A DNA stretch of 22,464 nt from JBGPIK01 sp041484845 (GCA_041484845.1 JBGPIK010000056.1:1-22464), one strand, 5' to 3'; positions 7,502 through 15,970 are shown, numbered from the stretch's first letter. Numbers and translations are program-made. The notes: generated from the letters alone by a model not told the origin.

Positions 7502-8051
7502 GGCTCACCTCCTGATGTAAGCGCGCGAACAGCGACATTGCAGTGCTTTAATGCCCGGATTTGTGCGAAATCATTTGCCAACCGAACGGCTCGACGGGAT
7601 CCTTTATTGTAAAGTTGACTCATAAGCACGAGCTATGCCACGGAACTCCGTGCGCATTAATTCTAACCGCGGCTGGCAAACCTACCATGCTACGGCATGA
7701 TAGCCGGCAAAAAACTAAAGTCTCATGAACAGATAGCTGATAACAAAGGACATTGATGCCTTTAGACGAAACAACTCAGCAACGAGATCGATGGAAGCTC
7801 TAGTCGCGCGAGTCCGCGCCTACTCTTATTTTTTTCAACAATGCGACAGTGGGGGTTTTTTTTCGCTAAGTTGAAAAACGCGCGAGCCTAAAGCAAGGCG
7901 CACAATTAAACAATTCGGGCTCTCGTTTTCTTGATTGCGCCCTATACCACTTAGTTCACCGCAAATTCCGCTAGCGTCCGAACTCTCTTTTCTGATATTC
8001 ACACCATCGTGGAAGCCACTTAGCGCCAGAAACTCAACGGGGGGGTATCAG
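7502..8051. other. Divergent intergenic region (gltA / binding protein)
   Basis: About 550 bp between the divergently transcribed citrate synthase and binding protein genes, so both promoters should lie here. I see a short palindrome CACGGA-AC-TCCGTG at 7639-7652, a CATGC/GCATG hairpin near 7687-7700, a GC-rich 5-bp hairpin at 7806-7819 with a T run ten bases beyond it, and an eight-T run near 7856-7863. No pair of sigma-70 boxes with correct spacing stands out. No gene is supported. Confidence 0.45.
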
Positions 8052-9041
8052 ATGAAGATAACAGCGGGTTTAGTTTGGCTTGCATTTCTAATTGTCCCCT
8101 ATGCGGGCTTGGCCGCGGACAAACTATTGGGTATTCATTCTGCGCGGGTCATGTCCCAGTCGATGCCTTGGATCGCCGAGGACGCGGGACTTTTTCGGAA
8201 ATACGACCTCGAGTTCCCGCTGGTTTATATCGGCTCATCGCCGCTGGCGACCGCCGCGATGCTCGGCGGCGACGGAGAGCTGCTGATGGACGGCGGGCTG
8301 GGAATCGTGCGCGCTTATGTTCAGGGAAACGCTGAGCTTGTTTGCATCGGCGGGCAAAAAAATATTTTAACCCAGAGCATCTTGGCCAAGCCGCTGATCA
8401 AAAAACTGGAAGATTTGAGAGGCAAGAAGGTCGGCGTGACCCGGATCGGCAGCACGACCCATTATTTTGCGACGGAGGCCTTTCGTAAAATCGGCATGGA
8501 AGCGGGACGAGACTACACGGTGATCCAAACCGGCGGGGCGCCGGAGATGCTCGCGGCGCTCTCGACCGGCGCAATCGAGGCCGGAACTCTAGCGCCGCCG
8601 TTGGATGCTCAAGCGATTGCTCTAGGCTTTCACTACGTCGTCTACGGACCCGATCTCCGCATCCCTCAGGTGGCTGTGGGTTTCATGACGCGCCGCTCCA
8701 CGCTCGCCAAGCGGCCTCAGATTTTGGGGCGTTTTATGCACGCGCTGGCGGAAGCTGCAAAGATCCTGCACACGGATAAGGAATTTACGTTTAAAGTGTT
8801 GAGCAAACAATTAAGGGTCACCGACCGCAAAACACTCGAGGCCGCCTACAACGCCGAAATCAAGGTCTTGGAGCCGAGACTGACCATCAGGTCTGAGGCT
8901 TTTCAGGCGATTTTGGATGATGTCGCGCAAACCGATGCCCGGGCCAAGAAAATCAAGCCCGAAGATTTCATCGACAGGCGATTCCTGGACGAAATGACCA
9001 AGAGCGGTTTTTTTGACAAGCTATGGGGAGAAAAATCGTAA
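8052..9041 (+). CDS. NMT1/SsuA-like periplasmic binding protein
   Basis: 329 aa. The start at 8052 is taken because a G-run ribosome binding site (GGGGGGT) precedes it and a signal peptide follows (MKITAGLVWLAFLIVPYAGLAA). The mature protein has the NMT1/THI5-like order: IAEDAGLFRKYDLEF (41-55) with the diagnostic 'A-xx-GLF-KYGL' helix, LRGKKVGVTRIGSTTHYFAT (122-141) at the ligand cleft, and GTLAPPLDAQAIALGFHYV (about 177-195) in the second lobe. Relatives bind sulfonates, nitrate, pyrimidine precursors or aromatic acids. The THxxA motif is shared with the binding protein at 20895 but not with the one at 13077. No ABC partner is near; the next gene, 45 bp downstream, is an AbrB-type membrane protein. 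Confidence 0.92.
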   Translation: MKITAGLVWLAFLIVPYAGLAADKLLGIHSARVMSQSMPWIAEDAGLFRKYDLEFPLVYIGSSPLATAAMLGGDGELLMDGGLGIVRAYVQGNAELVCIGGQKNILTQSILAKPLIKKLEDLRGKKVGVTRIGSTTHYFATEAFRKIGMEAGRDYTVIQTGGAPEMLAALSTGAIEAGTLAPPLDAQAIALGFHYVVYGPDLRIPQVAVGFMTRRSTLAKRPQILGRFMHALAEAAKILHTDKEFTFKVLSKQLRVTDRKTLEAAYNAEIKVLEPRLTIRSEAFQAILDDVAQTDARAKKIKPEDFIDRRFLDEMTKSGFFDKLWGEKS

Positions 9042-9086
9042 CGCTCACCGTGCGCCGGACTACGACATCGAGATGACTAAACGTCA

Positions 9087-10181
9087 ATGAATAGGGTCAG
9101 CAATCTGCGGGAGCGGCTGCCGGCAATTGTTAAGGCGCTCGTCGTGGGTATTCCGGCGGGCTACTTGTTTCACCGCCTCCATACTCCGATTCCGTGGATG
9201 ATCGGGCCGATGATCGCTGTCGCCGCGCTCAACCTGACGGGCGTGCGCATGGATTCGCCCCCGTATGCCCGGCAAATGGGGCAGGTGATTCTGGGTTCGG
9301 CGGTAGCGCTCTATTTCACGCCGACCGTCGTGAGCGCGTTGGCCGTGAACTTGCCCGCGATTGTGGCGGCGACCGTAGCCGTTTTTTTAGTCGGCGTCTT
9401 CGGCGCGCTGACGTTGAGCCGGGCGTCGGGTGTGGATGCGAAGTCTACCTTCTTCGCCTCGATCCCCGGCGGCGCCATGGCGATGGCCGTACTGGCGGAT
9501 CGTTACGGCGCCCAGATCGCGCCGGTGGCGGTGGCCCACAGCTTGCGCGTTACTCTTGTCGTGATTCTGATTCCCTTCGCGCTGACCTATAGCGGCATCC
9601 CGCTCGTAGGCTCCGCGTATCGGCCCGTCGTGCCGCTCGATTACTCGGTCTTGGCGCTGTGGTTGGCCGCAGGATTTGTGTTGGGTGAGGTTTCCGAGAG
9701 GCTCGGGTTACATAACGGCTATCTTTTGACTCCGATTTTTTTCGGCGCGGCACTCACGGTGAGCGGTATCCAGCTTTCCGCTGTGCCGCGCTGGATGACG
9801 GATTTTGCGCAACTCATGTTCGGTCTCGTGCTCGGAGCGCGCTACGAGCGCGCGTTCTTCGCCCGCTACAAACTCTTCATTCCGTTTGCTCTGCTGAATT
9901 CTTTCTTCATTTTGATCGCGTCGGTGGTGGCCGGCATTACCCTTGCCTGGGCCTTCGATCTGCCCGTGGCAACCATGATCATCGCTACTTCGCCGGGAGG
10001 CTTGGCGGAGATGACGATCACTGCGCAAGCTCTGCAGATCAGCGTGCCGTTGGTGGTTGCCTTCCACTTGTTCCGCGTGGTGATGGTTAACATGGGCACC
10101 CAGTATATCTACGTGTGCACCGCGCGGATACTGGGCCGAAGTCCGGCGCCCGCATACGCGCCGCCCGATAGTTCCTCGTAA
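9087..10181 (+). CDS. AbrB-type (PF05145-like) polytopic membrane protein
   Basis: 364 aa with about ten hydrophobic segments. Two homologous halves are plain: PIPWMIGPMIAVAA (34-47) matches NGYLLTPIFFGAAL (210-223); SIPGGAMAMAVLADRYGA (125-142) matches TSPGGLAEMTITAQALQI (301-318); VAVAHSLRVTLVV (147-159) matches VVAFHLFRVVMVN (323-335). This is the AbrB duplication family, often labelled 'ammonia monooxygenase' or 'transcriptional regulator' for historical reasons; the protein is an integral membrane protein, and transport is a reasonable inference. It follows the binding protein gene by 45 bp on the same strand, suggesting one transcript. No strong ribosome binding site is seen. Confidence 0.9.
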   Translation: MNRVSNLRERLPAIVKALVVGIPAGYLFHRLHTPIPWMIGPMIAVAALNLTGVRMDSPPYARQMGQVILGSAVALYFTPTVVSALAVNLPAIVAATVAVFLVGVFGALTLSRASGVDAKSTFFASIPGGAMAMAVLADRYGAQIAPVAVAHSLRVTLVVILIPFALTYSGIPLVGSAYRPVVPLDYSVLALWLAAGFVLGEVSERLGLHNGYLLTPIFFGAALTVSGIQLSAVPRWMTDFAQLMFGLVLGARYERAFFARYKLFIPFALLNSFFILIASVVAGITLAWAFDLPVATMIIATSPGGLAEMTITAQALQISVPLVVAFHLFRVVMVNMGTQYIYVCTARILGRSPAPAYAPPDSSS

Positions 10182-10548
10182 TGTTTGTTAAAGGAATTTT
10201 CAATTGCTGCGGGTTTGATTCCCCCCGAAGCTTACTGCGTAATGAGCTATTCCAGACCTCTTAGATTCCGTCATTCCCGCATGCTTTAAGCGGGAATCCA
10301 GGCGGGTTCGAACCTGGACCCCCGATAAAAACATTCGAGGGTGACGTTGTTGGGATTAAATCTCGCCGCTATGTTCTGATACCCCGTCAGCTTGCTGCGG
10401 GTCGGCAATGTCGAGCGGTCACGATAATCGAATCTTCGGCGGAGCCCATCGATGGCAAAATCCTTGAAGGGAAAATTGTTTATAGCTTGAGGCGGTTTCG
10501 ATCTTTTGTTAAAGAAAGGTCAAATTCGTCGTTACAGGAGGCCCGAAT
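10182..10548. other. Intergenic region with repeat and ribosome binding site
   Basis: About 370 bp. It holds a dispersed-type repeat (10269-10346, listed separately) and, at its end, ACAGGAGG, which serves the cupin gene. GGTTCGAACC near 10306 looks like a tRNA T-arm but is part of the repeat. No gene is supported. Confidence 0.5.
10269..10346. repeat. Three-hairpin dispersed repeat (ATTCCCGC/GCGGGAAT type)
   Basis: The element is bounded by CGTCA (10269-10273) and TGACG (10342-10346). Inside, ATTCCCGC pairs with GCGGGAAT (10273-10280 with 10290-10297), CCAGG with CCTGG around the palindrome GGTTCGAACC, and CCCCGA with a weaker TCGAGGG. The whole folds as a small cloverleaf on either strand. 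Elements with TCATTCCCGC and GCGGGAATCCAGG are widely dispersed in proteobacterial intergenic DNA. It could act as a transcript end for the AbrB-type gene, but there is no T run. Confidence 0.65.
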
Positions 10549-11049
10549 ATGGGTTTTACACTCGATCAATTCGCGTCGGAGTGTTGTCGGATTCTCAATA
10601 CCGATCCCGGTCCCGGAGGACGGGAAAAAGTTCGTGACTTGGTAAAGGAAATTCTCAAGGACGACAAGTTCATCGCAAACTATGTCAATGACAACACGCC
10701 GGACCGCCAGGTGCTTTATGAAGACCCGGAACTGGGCTTTTGCATTTGCGCCCATATGAACCGGGGTGCCAAAGAAGCCAATCCTCACGATCACGGCAGC
10801 TCATGGGCAATCTATGGCCAGGCGATGGGTGAATCCGAGATGACCGACTGGGAAATCCTCGAGCCCGCCGGCGAAGGCAAACCGGGAAAGGTCCGGCGCG
10901 CGCGCGTCTACACGCTGAAGCCGGGAATGGCGCACATTTATAATGAGGGCGACGTTCATTCGCCCAAGCGCGTAGCCGCAACCGGTCTCATACGCATCGA
11001 AGGCAAGAACACGCAAAAAATGAAGCGGCTCGCCTATCAAGCGGTGTGA
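10549..11049 (+). CDS. Cupin-domain, cysteine-dioxygenase-like protein
   Basis: 166 aa. ACAGGAGG is placed seven bases before the ATG. An N-terminal helical part (1-50) is followed by a cupin barrel. Motif 1 is NPHDHGSSWAIYGQAMGESE (78-97), giving His80, His82 and a Glu at 95 or 97. Motif 2 includes GMAHIYNEGDVHSP (126-139), giving His129 or His137. The spacing and the helical N-terminus recall thiol dioxygenases such as cysteine dioxygenase (two His in HxH, a third about 55 residues on). Non-haem iron binding is likely; the substrate is unknown, and the thiol dioxygenase reading is inference. The catalytic Tyr/Cys crosslink cannot be judged. It converges on the CocE-type gene with only five bases between stops. 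Confidence 0.75.
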   Translation: MGFTLDQFASECCRILNTDPGPGGREKVRDLVKEILKDDKFIANYVNDNTPDRQVLYEDPELGFCICAHMNRGAKEANPHDHGSSWAIYGQAMGESEMTDWEILEPAGEGKPGKVRRARVYTLKPGMAHIYNEGDVHSPKRVAATGLIRIEGKNTQKMKRLAYQAV

Positions 11050-11054
11050 CCGTG

Positions 11055-12767
11055 TTAAGATGACAGCCCGAAAGAGCTGATATCTCCCCCGGAAAAAAAG
11101 GTGCCGACGATGTTGCCCCGCGTGATCGGCAGATCGAGATGAGACGGATGGGCTTCGTCGTGATGAATCGCGATGCGAACGGGGCGCGGCAGGCGCAAGT
11201 GATTGCGCGCTAGCGCCTGGAGCGAAGTGAGCGGCGGCTCATCGTCCGCCCCCTTGATGCGCAGCGCGATGGGCTCGCCGGCCTGAAACAGCCGCGCCGT
11301 CGCCACGATCGGAAACTTTAGCTCATAGATCCGGTCCGGTTCGAGCGGCTCGCGTTTCGTATGGGCAAGCACCGGCTCCCAGGAAGAGCTGTCGTTACGC
11401 AATTCGCGCTGTGACGCGCGCAGCCAACCGCGCGTGAGCTCATGTTCCTTGCCGTCGCGATCGATGAGCAGCAGAGTGGCAAATAATAATGCATCGGTGT
11501 CGGTAGTAGAAACGTAAAGCGTTAGAACGCTCGCGCCGAGCACTTCGGTATTCTCGACCAGCGGCGGCGTGGCGTAGGTCAATGCGCCGTGTTCAAAATT
11601 GGATTCGTCGAAAGCGTCCGAGCCTTCTCCGGGCCAGAGCTCGTGCTCGCTCAGCACTCCGTCCTTGTGCAGAAAAAATGTGATCCAACGGGCCTCGGGC
11701 GGCGGCCAATCGCTGAGCGGCTTCCACTCGCCGGTCGGCGGAATAAAGCAGCGAATCGGCGACTCGTCCATAATCTTGGTGTCGATGCCCTTGATCCAGT
11801 AATCGAACCAGCGTAGCGATTCGTCTTGAAACTGATAGACCGGGCGATCGAGGTAATATCCCGGGCCGATGACCATCTTTTTCGGGCCTTTCCATTCATT
11901 CCATGCGGTAAAGGCTCCGGACAGATGGAGGCCGTAATTGCCCCAGCAAGCGCCGAGGTAGGCGGGAATGGTCGCTTGCGCATCGTGCGCGTTGCGCTCG
12001 TGCCAGAACGCACCGTCGAAGGGATGCAATAAAAAATCAACCACCAACGCGTTCGTGCCTGCATCTGGATTCTGCAGTGCCGCGCGCAAGGCAGGAACGG
12101 CGATAATCTCTTCGTCGCGCAGCGCCTGGGCAATTGCATCTTTATACGCGGCTTCGCCGTGCGCTTCCCGATAAAGGCTGCGATAATTGGGGTGGTCAAG
12201 ACTGTTGCGCCAATGGCTGATAAATCCGTGCGCCAGTATTCCACCATGGTAGCAACGGTGGCGGTAATCGTCGGTGCCGGCGAACGGCGCAAAGATCGCC
12301 TTTAACGGCTTGGGTCCGCGCGCGGCCACCGCCTTAGCGAGCCGGGCGAAATAAGAGACGCCGAACATGGCGACGTCGCCATTACACCACGGCTGCAACG
12401 CCAGCCATTCGACGAGGTGGCACACGTCCTCGACCTCGAGCGGCCCCATGAGTTGATAAAAGCCTTCGGAGCTACCGCTGCCGCGGACATTAAATACGGC
12501 GTGCACGTAACCGCGCCGGGCAAAAAACGTCGAGTCGCCGCTTTCCATGTAGCCGCGCATCGGCGTGAAGCCAACGGGGCGCAGCGGCGGCGACTGGAGA
12601 TGCTTATTGTAAGCGTGCGCGCCGAGGATGACGGGAAATTTTTCATTCGAGGAGGGCCGGTAGATATCACCGTCCAGGATGGTGCCATCGGGCATGCGGA
12701 CTTTGACATCGCGATCGACAACGACCTCAAAGTTGCGTTCCGATGTAGACCACTTCGTTGTAAACAT
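11055..12767 (-). CDS. CocE/NonD family hydrolase (X-Pro dipeptidyl-peptidase fold)
   Basis: 570 aa, matching the usual 550-650 aa of the family. The N-terminal alpha/beta hydrolase part carries DVKVRMPDGTILDGDIYRP (20-38), VRGSGSSEGF (94-103, oxyanion-side turn) and the nucleophile elbow FGVSYFAR (135-142) with Ser138. A cap region occupies roughly 150-330. The C-terminal beta jelly-roll begins near 390 (FDESNFEHGALTY) and includes ELTRGWLRASQREL, a family hallmark, and ends in a His-rich HHDEAHPSHLDLPI. Members hydrolyse esters, acylated antibiotics or X-Pro dipeptides; this one has no signal peptide. The elbow is GxSYFA where GxSYxG is commoner. Its start region is divergent from the binding protein gene at 13077. 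Confidence 0.9.
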   Translation of the reverse strand: MFTTKWSTSERNFEVVVDRDVKVRMPDGTILDGDIYRPSSNEKFPVILGAHAYNKHLQSPPLRPVGFTPMRGYMESGDSTFFARRGYVHAVFNVRGSGSSEGFYQLMGPLEVEDVCHLVEWLALQPWCNGDVAMFGVSYFARLAKAVAARGPKPLKAIFAPFAGTDDYRHRCYHGGILAHGFISHWRNSLDHPNYRSLYREAHGEAAYKDAIAQALRDEEIIAVPALRAALQNPDAGTNALVVDFLLHPFDGAFWHERNAHDAQATIPAYLGACWGNYGLHLSGAFTAWNEWKGPKKMVIGPGYYLDRPVYQFQDESLRWFDYWIKGIDTKIMDESPIRCFIPPTGEWKPLSDWPPPEARWITFFLHKDGVLSEHELWPGEGSDAFDESNFEHGALTYATPPLVENTEVLGASVLTLYVSTTDTDALLFATLLLIDRDGKEHELTRGWLRASQRELRNDSSSWEPVLAHTKREPLEPDRIYELKFPIVATARLFQAGEPIALRIKGADDEPPLTSLQALARNHLRLPRPVRIAIHHDEAHPSHLDLPITRGNIVGTFFSGGDISSFGLSS

Positions 12768-13076
12768 GACTTCCGTAGCTCCCTGCGAGCGGCTATCTTT
12801 TGTTTTCCTCGCCTGTCCCCGTAGCAGCCCCCATTACCGCATGCCGGAGAGAATGTCCAGCGACCTCGAACGGACGGTCAAAGTTCAATGGTCAAGGTCC
12901 GGAACGAGTCGGAATGTTGAGCCTTGAACTTCGGACCTCGCAGGTCCGGGCCAGCTGTGCAACCCTGTCAACTTGACACCTTAGATGGCCAAAGGTTATT
13001 CTCCGTCGCTACCGATTGCGGGCGCTTTCCCCCATGGAGAGCTTTACCATCTCGTCTGGCCTGGAAAGGAACAACA
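12768..13076. other. Divergent intergenic region with nested hairpins
   Basis: About 310 bp between the divergent CocE-type and binding protein genes. An imperfect hairpin pairs 12881-12903 with 12909-12931 (17 of 23 positions, 5-base loop). Directly after it, CGGACCT (12932-12938) pairs perfectly with AGGTCCG (12942-12948) around a 3-base loop. CTTGACACC near 12973 could be a -35 region for the plus-strand gene, but no matching -10 is clear. The ribosome binding site GGAAAGGA (13063-13070) precedes ATG 13077. Confidence 0.45.
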
Positions 13077-14120
13077 ATGAAACGTATCAGACAACGGGCG
13101 CCTCAAAATCGCAGCCGCTTGTGGCTGATCTTGGCCGGCGCGATTTCTGTATTTCAATGTGATCCGGGTTTCGCGGCAGAAATCGGCGGCAAGCCCGAGA
13201 AAGTCGACGTCACAGTCACATACGTCCAACCCAGCGGTGTTTTTACCCCTGTCTATGTTGCTTACGAAGCCGGTTTGTTCAAAAAATATGGGCTCAATGC
13301 CAAGCTCCAGCTCGTCAACCCGCAAGTCTCGGCTCAGGCTGTTATTTCGGGAGAAGCTGACTTTTATACCGAAGGTTCGGATCTGATTAACGCGCGCTTG
13401 GGCGGCGGACCGGTTAAATATTTCGGCGCGACACTCCAGCAGTTCGTATTTCAAATGTGGGCCGCCAGGGATATCACCGTCGTTCAGCAACTCAGGGGCA
13501 AGACGTATGCGGCCACCACGCCGCGGGCGGCCCTGGATATTGCTACCCGGGAGGGGTTGAAGAAAAACGGCTTAATTCCCGACAAGGATGTAAAAATATT
13601 ATACGTCCAATCCATCCCTGCCGTGCTTACGTCGATTATCAGCGGCAAGACCTCAGGTGGCACGCTGTCTGCGCCGAACAATCTCAAGGCCCGCGACGCC
13701 GGGATGAACATGGTTACCGACATCGGAAAGTTAAATATTCCCGGCCTGCAGATGGCCTATGGAGCGACCGAAAATTTTATCAAAAGCAACCCGAACACGA
13801 TTTACGCCTTTCTCAAGGCGGTCGCCGAAGCGGTGGTCATATCACAAAGGGACGCGGCGCTGACCAAGAAAGCGATTGCCAAATATACGAAGACGGATGA
13901 CCCGCGGCTGATTGACGAGACTTATGATCAATACGCCCCCTACTGGCCGATGAATCTTGCCGTACAGAGGGACGCCATCCAGGCGGGCCTGGGTTACTTA
14001 GACGAAAAGGAATTTTCCCAGGCCAAGAACGCCGATGCGCGAGAATTTTTCGACAACTCGTTCGTCGACAGCCTTGAGCGAGCGGGATTCTTCAAGAGCG
14101 TCGGATTTATCAAACCTTAG
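13077..14120 (+). CDS. NMT1/SsuA-like periplasmic binding protein
   Basis: 347 aa from ATG 13077, chosen for the ribosome binding site six bases upstream and the signal peptide after it (basic MKRIRQRAPQNRSR, core LWLILAGAISVFQ, cleavage near GFAAE). The NMT1 pattern is clear: TPVYVAYEAGLFKKYGLNAK (57-76), ISGEADFYTEGSDLINARL (90-108) and LRGKTYAATTPRAALDIATR (about 142-161). The THxxA cleft motif of the other two NMT1-like proteins here is replaced by TPRAALDIA, so a different ligand is likely. The cysteine at residue 28 is not in a lipobox. It is the first gene of a co-directional series with amidohydrolase, SDR and ligase genes, 21 bp before the first of these, which suggests its ligand feeds those enzymes. 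Confidence 0.93.
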   Translation: MKRIRQRAPQNRSRLWLILAGAISVFQCDPGFAAEIGGKPEKVDVTVTYVQPSGVFTPVYVAYEAGLFKKYGLNAKLQLVNPQVSAQAVISGEADFYTEGSDLINARLGGGPVKYFGATLQQFVFQMWAARDITVVQQLRGKTYAATTPRAALDIATREGLKKNGLIPDKDVKILYVQSIPAVLTSIISGKTSGGTLSAPNNLKARDAGMNMVTDIGKLNIPGLQMAYGATENFIKSNPNTIYAFLKAVAEAVVISQRDAALTKKAIAKYTKTDDPRLIDETYDQYAPYWPMNLAVQRDAIQAGLGYLDEKEFSQAKNADAREFFDNSFVDSLERAGFFKSVGFIKP

Positions 14121-14141
14121 CGGGATTGGGGAGAGCCATTT

Positions 14142-15125
14142 ATGCACATCGATTTTCATTGCCATTTTTATCCCGAAGAATATTTAAATAAACTCGAAGC
14201 TTCCAAGGGAGACGTGAGGATCGAAAAGAATGAAAAGGGGGAGAAGATTATTTTGAGCATGGGCGCCAAAGCAGGGCCCGTTACAGAGGACTTTTTCGAC
14301 ATCGAAGTGAGGTTGGATAAAATCAAGCAAAATGACATTGACATGCAGATCTTGACGGCTCCTCACCCGGGCGTCGACCGCTTCTCGCCCGGCGAAAGCG
14401 CGGAGATGAGTCGCGCGATCAATGACGGCCTCGCCAAAGTCGTGAAGAAATACCCCAAGAACTTTCAGGCGCTCGCGATGCTGCCGCTGATCGATACGCA
14501 GGCGGCGCTCAAGGAGCTTGATCGGACCGTCCTCGAGCACGGATTCAAGGGGATTTGCATGTTGACGAACATCGCGGGAAAGCCGCCGGACTCGGACTTC
14601 ATGCTGCCGATTTATGAGCGCGCGCAAGCGCTCGGCGTGCCGATCTTTATTCATCCGACGACCCCCGTAGGCGCGCAGGTTATGAAGGAATGGAGACTTG
14701 CGATCATCCTGGGTTTTGAATTCGATGTCGTTTTGTCCGCGACCCGGCTCGCCTACGCGGGAATTTTCGAGAAATTTCCCGAGCTCAACTTCGTTATCGC
14801 TCACCTCGGCGCCGGCATTCCTTACCTCGCCGGCAGAATCGACCGCGGCTATCATGATCCGACCTGCGGCGTCGGTACGAAGCGGCCCACTTCCGAATAC
14901 TTGAAAGAGCTTTACACCGACGCGGTTTGTTTTTATCAGCCGACCTTGAAGATGGCGTACGAATTTTTCGGCGCGGACAAAATCGTGATGGGGAGCGACT
15001 TCCCGCTTCCGATCGGCGATCTCGAGGCCGCCGTCCCCAGCATTGAGCAGATGAATATTTCTCGGGAAGAAAAGGATCAAATCCTGGGAGAGAACGTCGT
15101 AAGGCTGCTTAAATTGAACGCTTGA
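14142..15125 (+). CDS. Amidohydrolase family 2 (ACMSD-like decarboxylase/hydrolase)
   Basis: 327 aa. GGGGAGAG stands just before the ATG. The metal-binding and catalytic set of the ACMSD / 2,3-dihydroxybenzoate decarboxylase / 4-oxalomesaconate hydratase group is complete: HIDFHCHFYP (His6, His8), FIHPTTP (His171), VIAHLGAGIPYLAGRIDRG (His221) and MGSDFPLP (Asp286). Members are zinc (or manganese) enzymes of aromatic acid and tryptophan catabolism, doing non-oxidative decarboxylation or hydrolysis, in the cytoplasm. The segment after residue 20 (KGDVRIEKNEKGEKIILS) is an inserted charged loop also seen in ACMSD. It follows the binding protein gene by 21 bp, so they are likely one transcript. 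The exact substrate is not resolvable. Confidence 0.93.
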   Translation: MHIDFHCHFYPEEYLNKLEASKGDVRIEKNEKGEKIILSMGAKAGPVTEDFFDIEVRLDKIKQNDIDMQILTAPHPGVDRFSPGESAEMSRAINDGLAKVVKKYPKNFQALAMLPLIDTQAALKELDRTVLEHGFKGICMLTNIAGKPPDSDFMLPIYERAQALGVPIFIHPTTPVGAQVMKEWRLAIILGFEFDVVLSATRLAYAGIFEKFPELNFVIAHLGAGIPYLAGRIDRGYHDPTCGVGTKRPTSEYLKELYTDAVCFYQPTLKMAYEFFGADKIVMGSDFPLPIGDLEAAVPSIEQMNISREEKDQILGENVVRLLKLNA

Positions 15126-15195
15126 ATTTTTTCGCGTTCTATCTGCTTACTTAACGCGCAGAACAACCCGACTTTGCGAATCATCGGATGAAACT

Positions 15196-15960
15196 ATGAA
15201 TAATGATAAACCCGCGGCGCTGGTCACCGGCGCATCCACTGGAATCGGCCGGAGCGCCGCCATCGCGTTGGCGAGCAACGGCTACGACGTCGTGATCAAT
15301 TACAGCCGCAGCGAGGAGGCCGCAAAGATCACCGCCCGCGAGGCCGACGCGGCGGGCGCCAAGACGCTCCTCCATCGCTGCGATGTTAGCGACGACGCCG
15401 GCGTGCGCGCCATGCTGGGAGCGACGGAAAAGGAATTTGGCCGCCTCGACGTGTTGATCAACAACGCGGGAACGACGGTGGATGTCGAACCAAAGAATTT
15501 GGAAGGCATGACGGTGGAAGATTGGAACCGGGTTTTTAACGTTAACGTGCTCGGTCTCTTTCTTGTGACTCGCGCCGCTGTGCCGCTGCTAAGAAAGTCG
15601 CCCAACGGCTGCATCGTTAATACGTGCAGCATTGCCGGTCTCAGGCCCAGCGCGCAGCCTTTGCCGTATGCGGCAAGTAAAGCGGCCGTGGCCAATCTGA
15701 CTAAAACTCTCGCCAACGCACTGGGGCCGCAAATCCGCGTCAACGCCGTGGCCCCCGGCTGGATCGAGGGGGATTGGATGAAGCGGACTCTCGCGGACAA
15801 CTACGAAGGGCTGATGGCGCGCCGAGCCAAGTATACACCCCTGAAGCGCTGCTGCACGGAGGATGACGTCGCCGACAGCATGCTGGGTCTAATCCTGCAC
15901 AACCGCTTCGTCACCGGCGAGATCGTTATTGTGGACGGCGGCTTTTCGAGCACCACATAA
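15196..15960 (+). CDS. SDR family NAD(P)-dependent oxidoreductase
   Basis: 254 aa, classical short-chain dehydrogenase/reductase. The cofactor loop TGASTGIG is at 11-18, NNAG at 89-92, and the catalytic Ser145, Tyr158 and Lys162 fall in CSIAG and YAASK. NVNVLG (116-120) carries the structural Asn. VNAVAPGWIEGDW (182-194) is the usual loop after the active site. The closest general type is FabG/glucose dehydrogenase-like, oxidising or reducing a hydroxyl/keto group. Asn35-Tyr-Ser-Arg after the second strand favours NADP(H). The ATG has only a weak upstream ribosome binding site. It is 70 bp downstream of the amidohydrolase and 148 bp upstream of the ligase, separated from the latter by a long inverted repeat. 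Confidence 0.93.
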   Translation: MNNDKPAALVTGASTGIGRSAAIALASNGYDVVINYSRSEEAAKITAREADAAGAKTLLHRCDVSDDAGVRAMLGATEKEFGRLDVLINNAGTTVDVEPKNLEGMTVEDWNRVFNVNVLGLFLVTRAAVPLLRKSPNGCIVNTCSIAGLRPSAQPLPYAASKAAVANLTKTLANALGPQIRVNAVAPGWIEGDWMKRTLADNYEGLMARRAKYTPLKRCCTEDDVADSMLGLILHNRFVTGEIVIVDGGFSSTT

Positions 15961-15970
15961 AAAACATGGG

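Noticed and set aside
7806..7836. Hairpin with T run as terminator
   Set aside because: Only a 5-bp stem with the T run ten bases away, and no plus-strand gene ends upstream of it.
9087..10181. Annotation as ammonia monooxygenase or DNA-binding AbrB regulator
   Set aside because: The protein is polytopic with two homologous membrane halves and lacks metal ligands of AmoA and the SpoVT-AbrB DNA-binding fold; those names are historical.
10300..10322. tRNA gene suggested by GGTTCGAACC
   Set aside because: The flanking bases do not form a proper T stem, no anticodon or acceptor arm is present, and the sequence is explained by the dispersed repeat.
14184..15080. 298-codon minus-strand frame opposite the amidohydrolase
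   Set aside because: The plus strand has all metal-site motifs; the long opposite frame reflects codon bias only and has no motifs.
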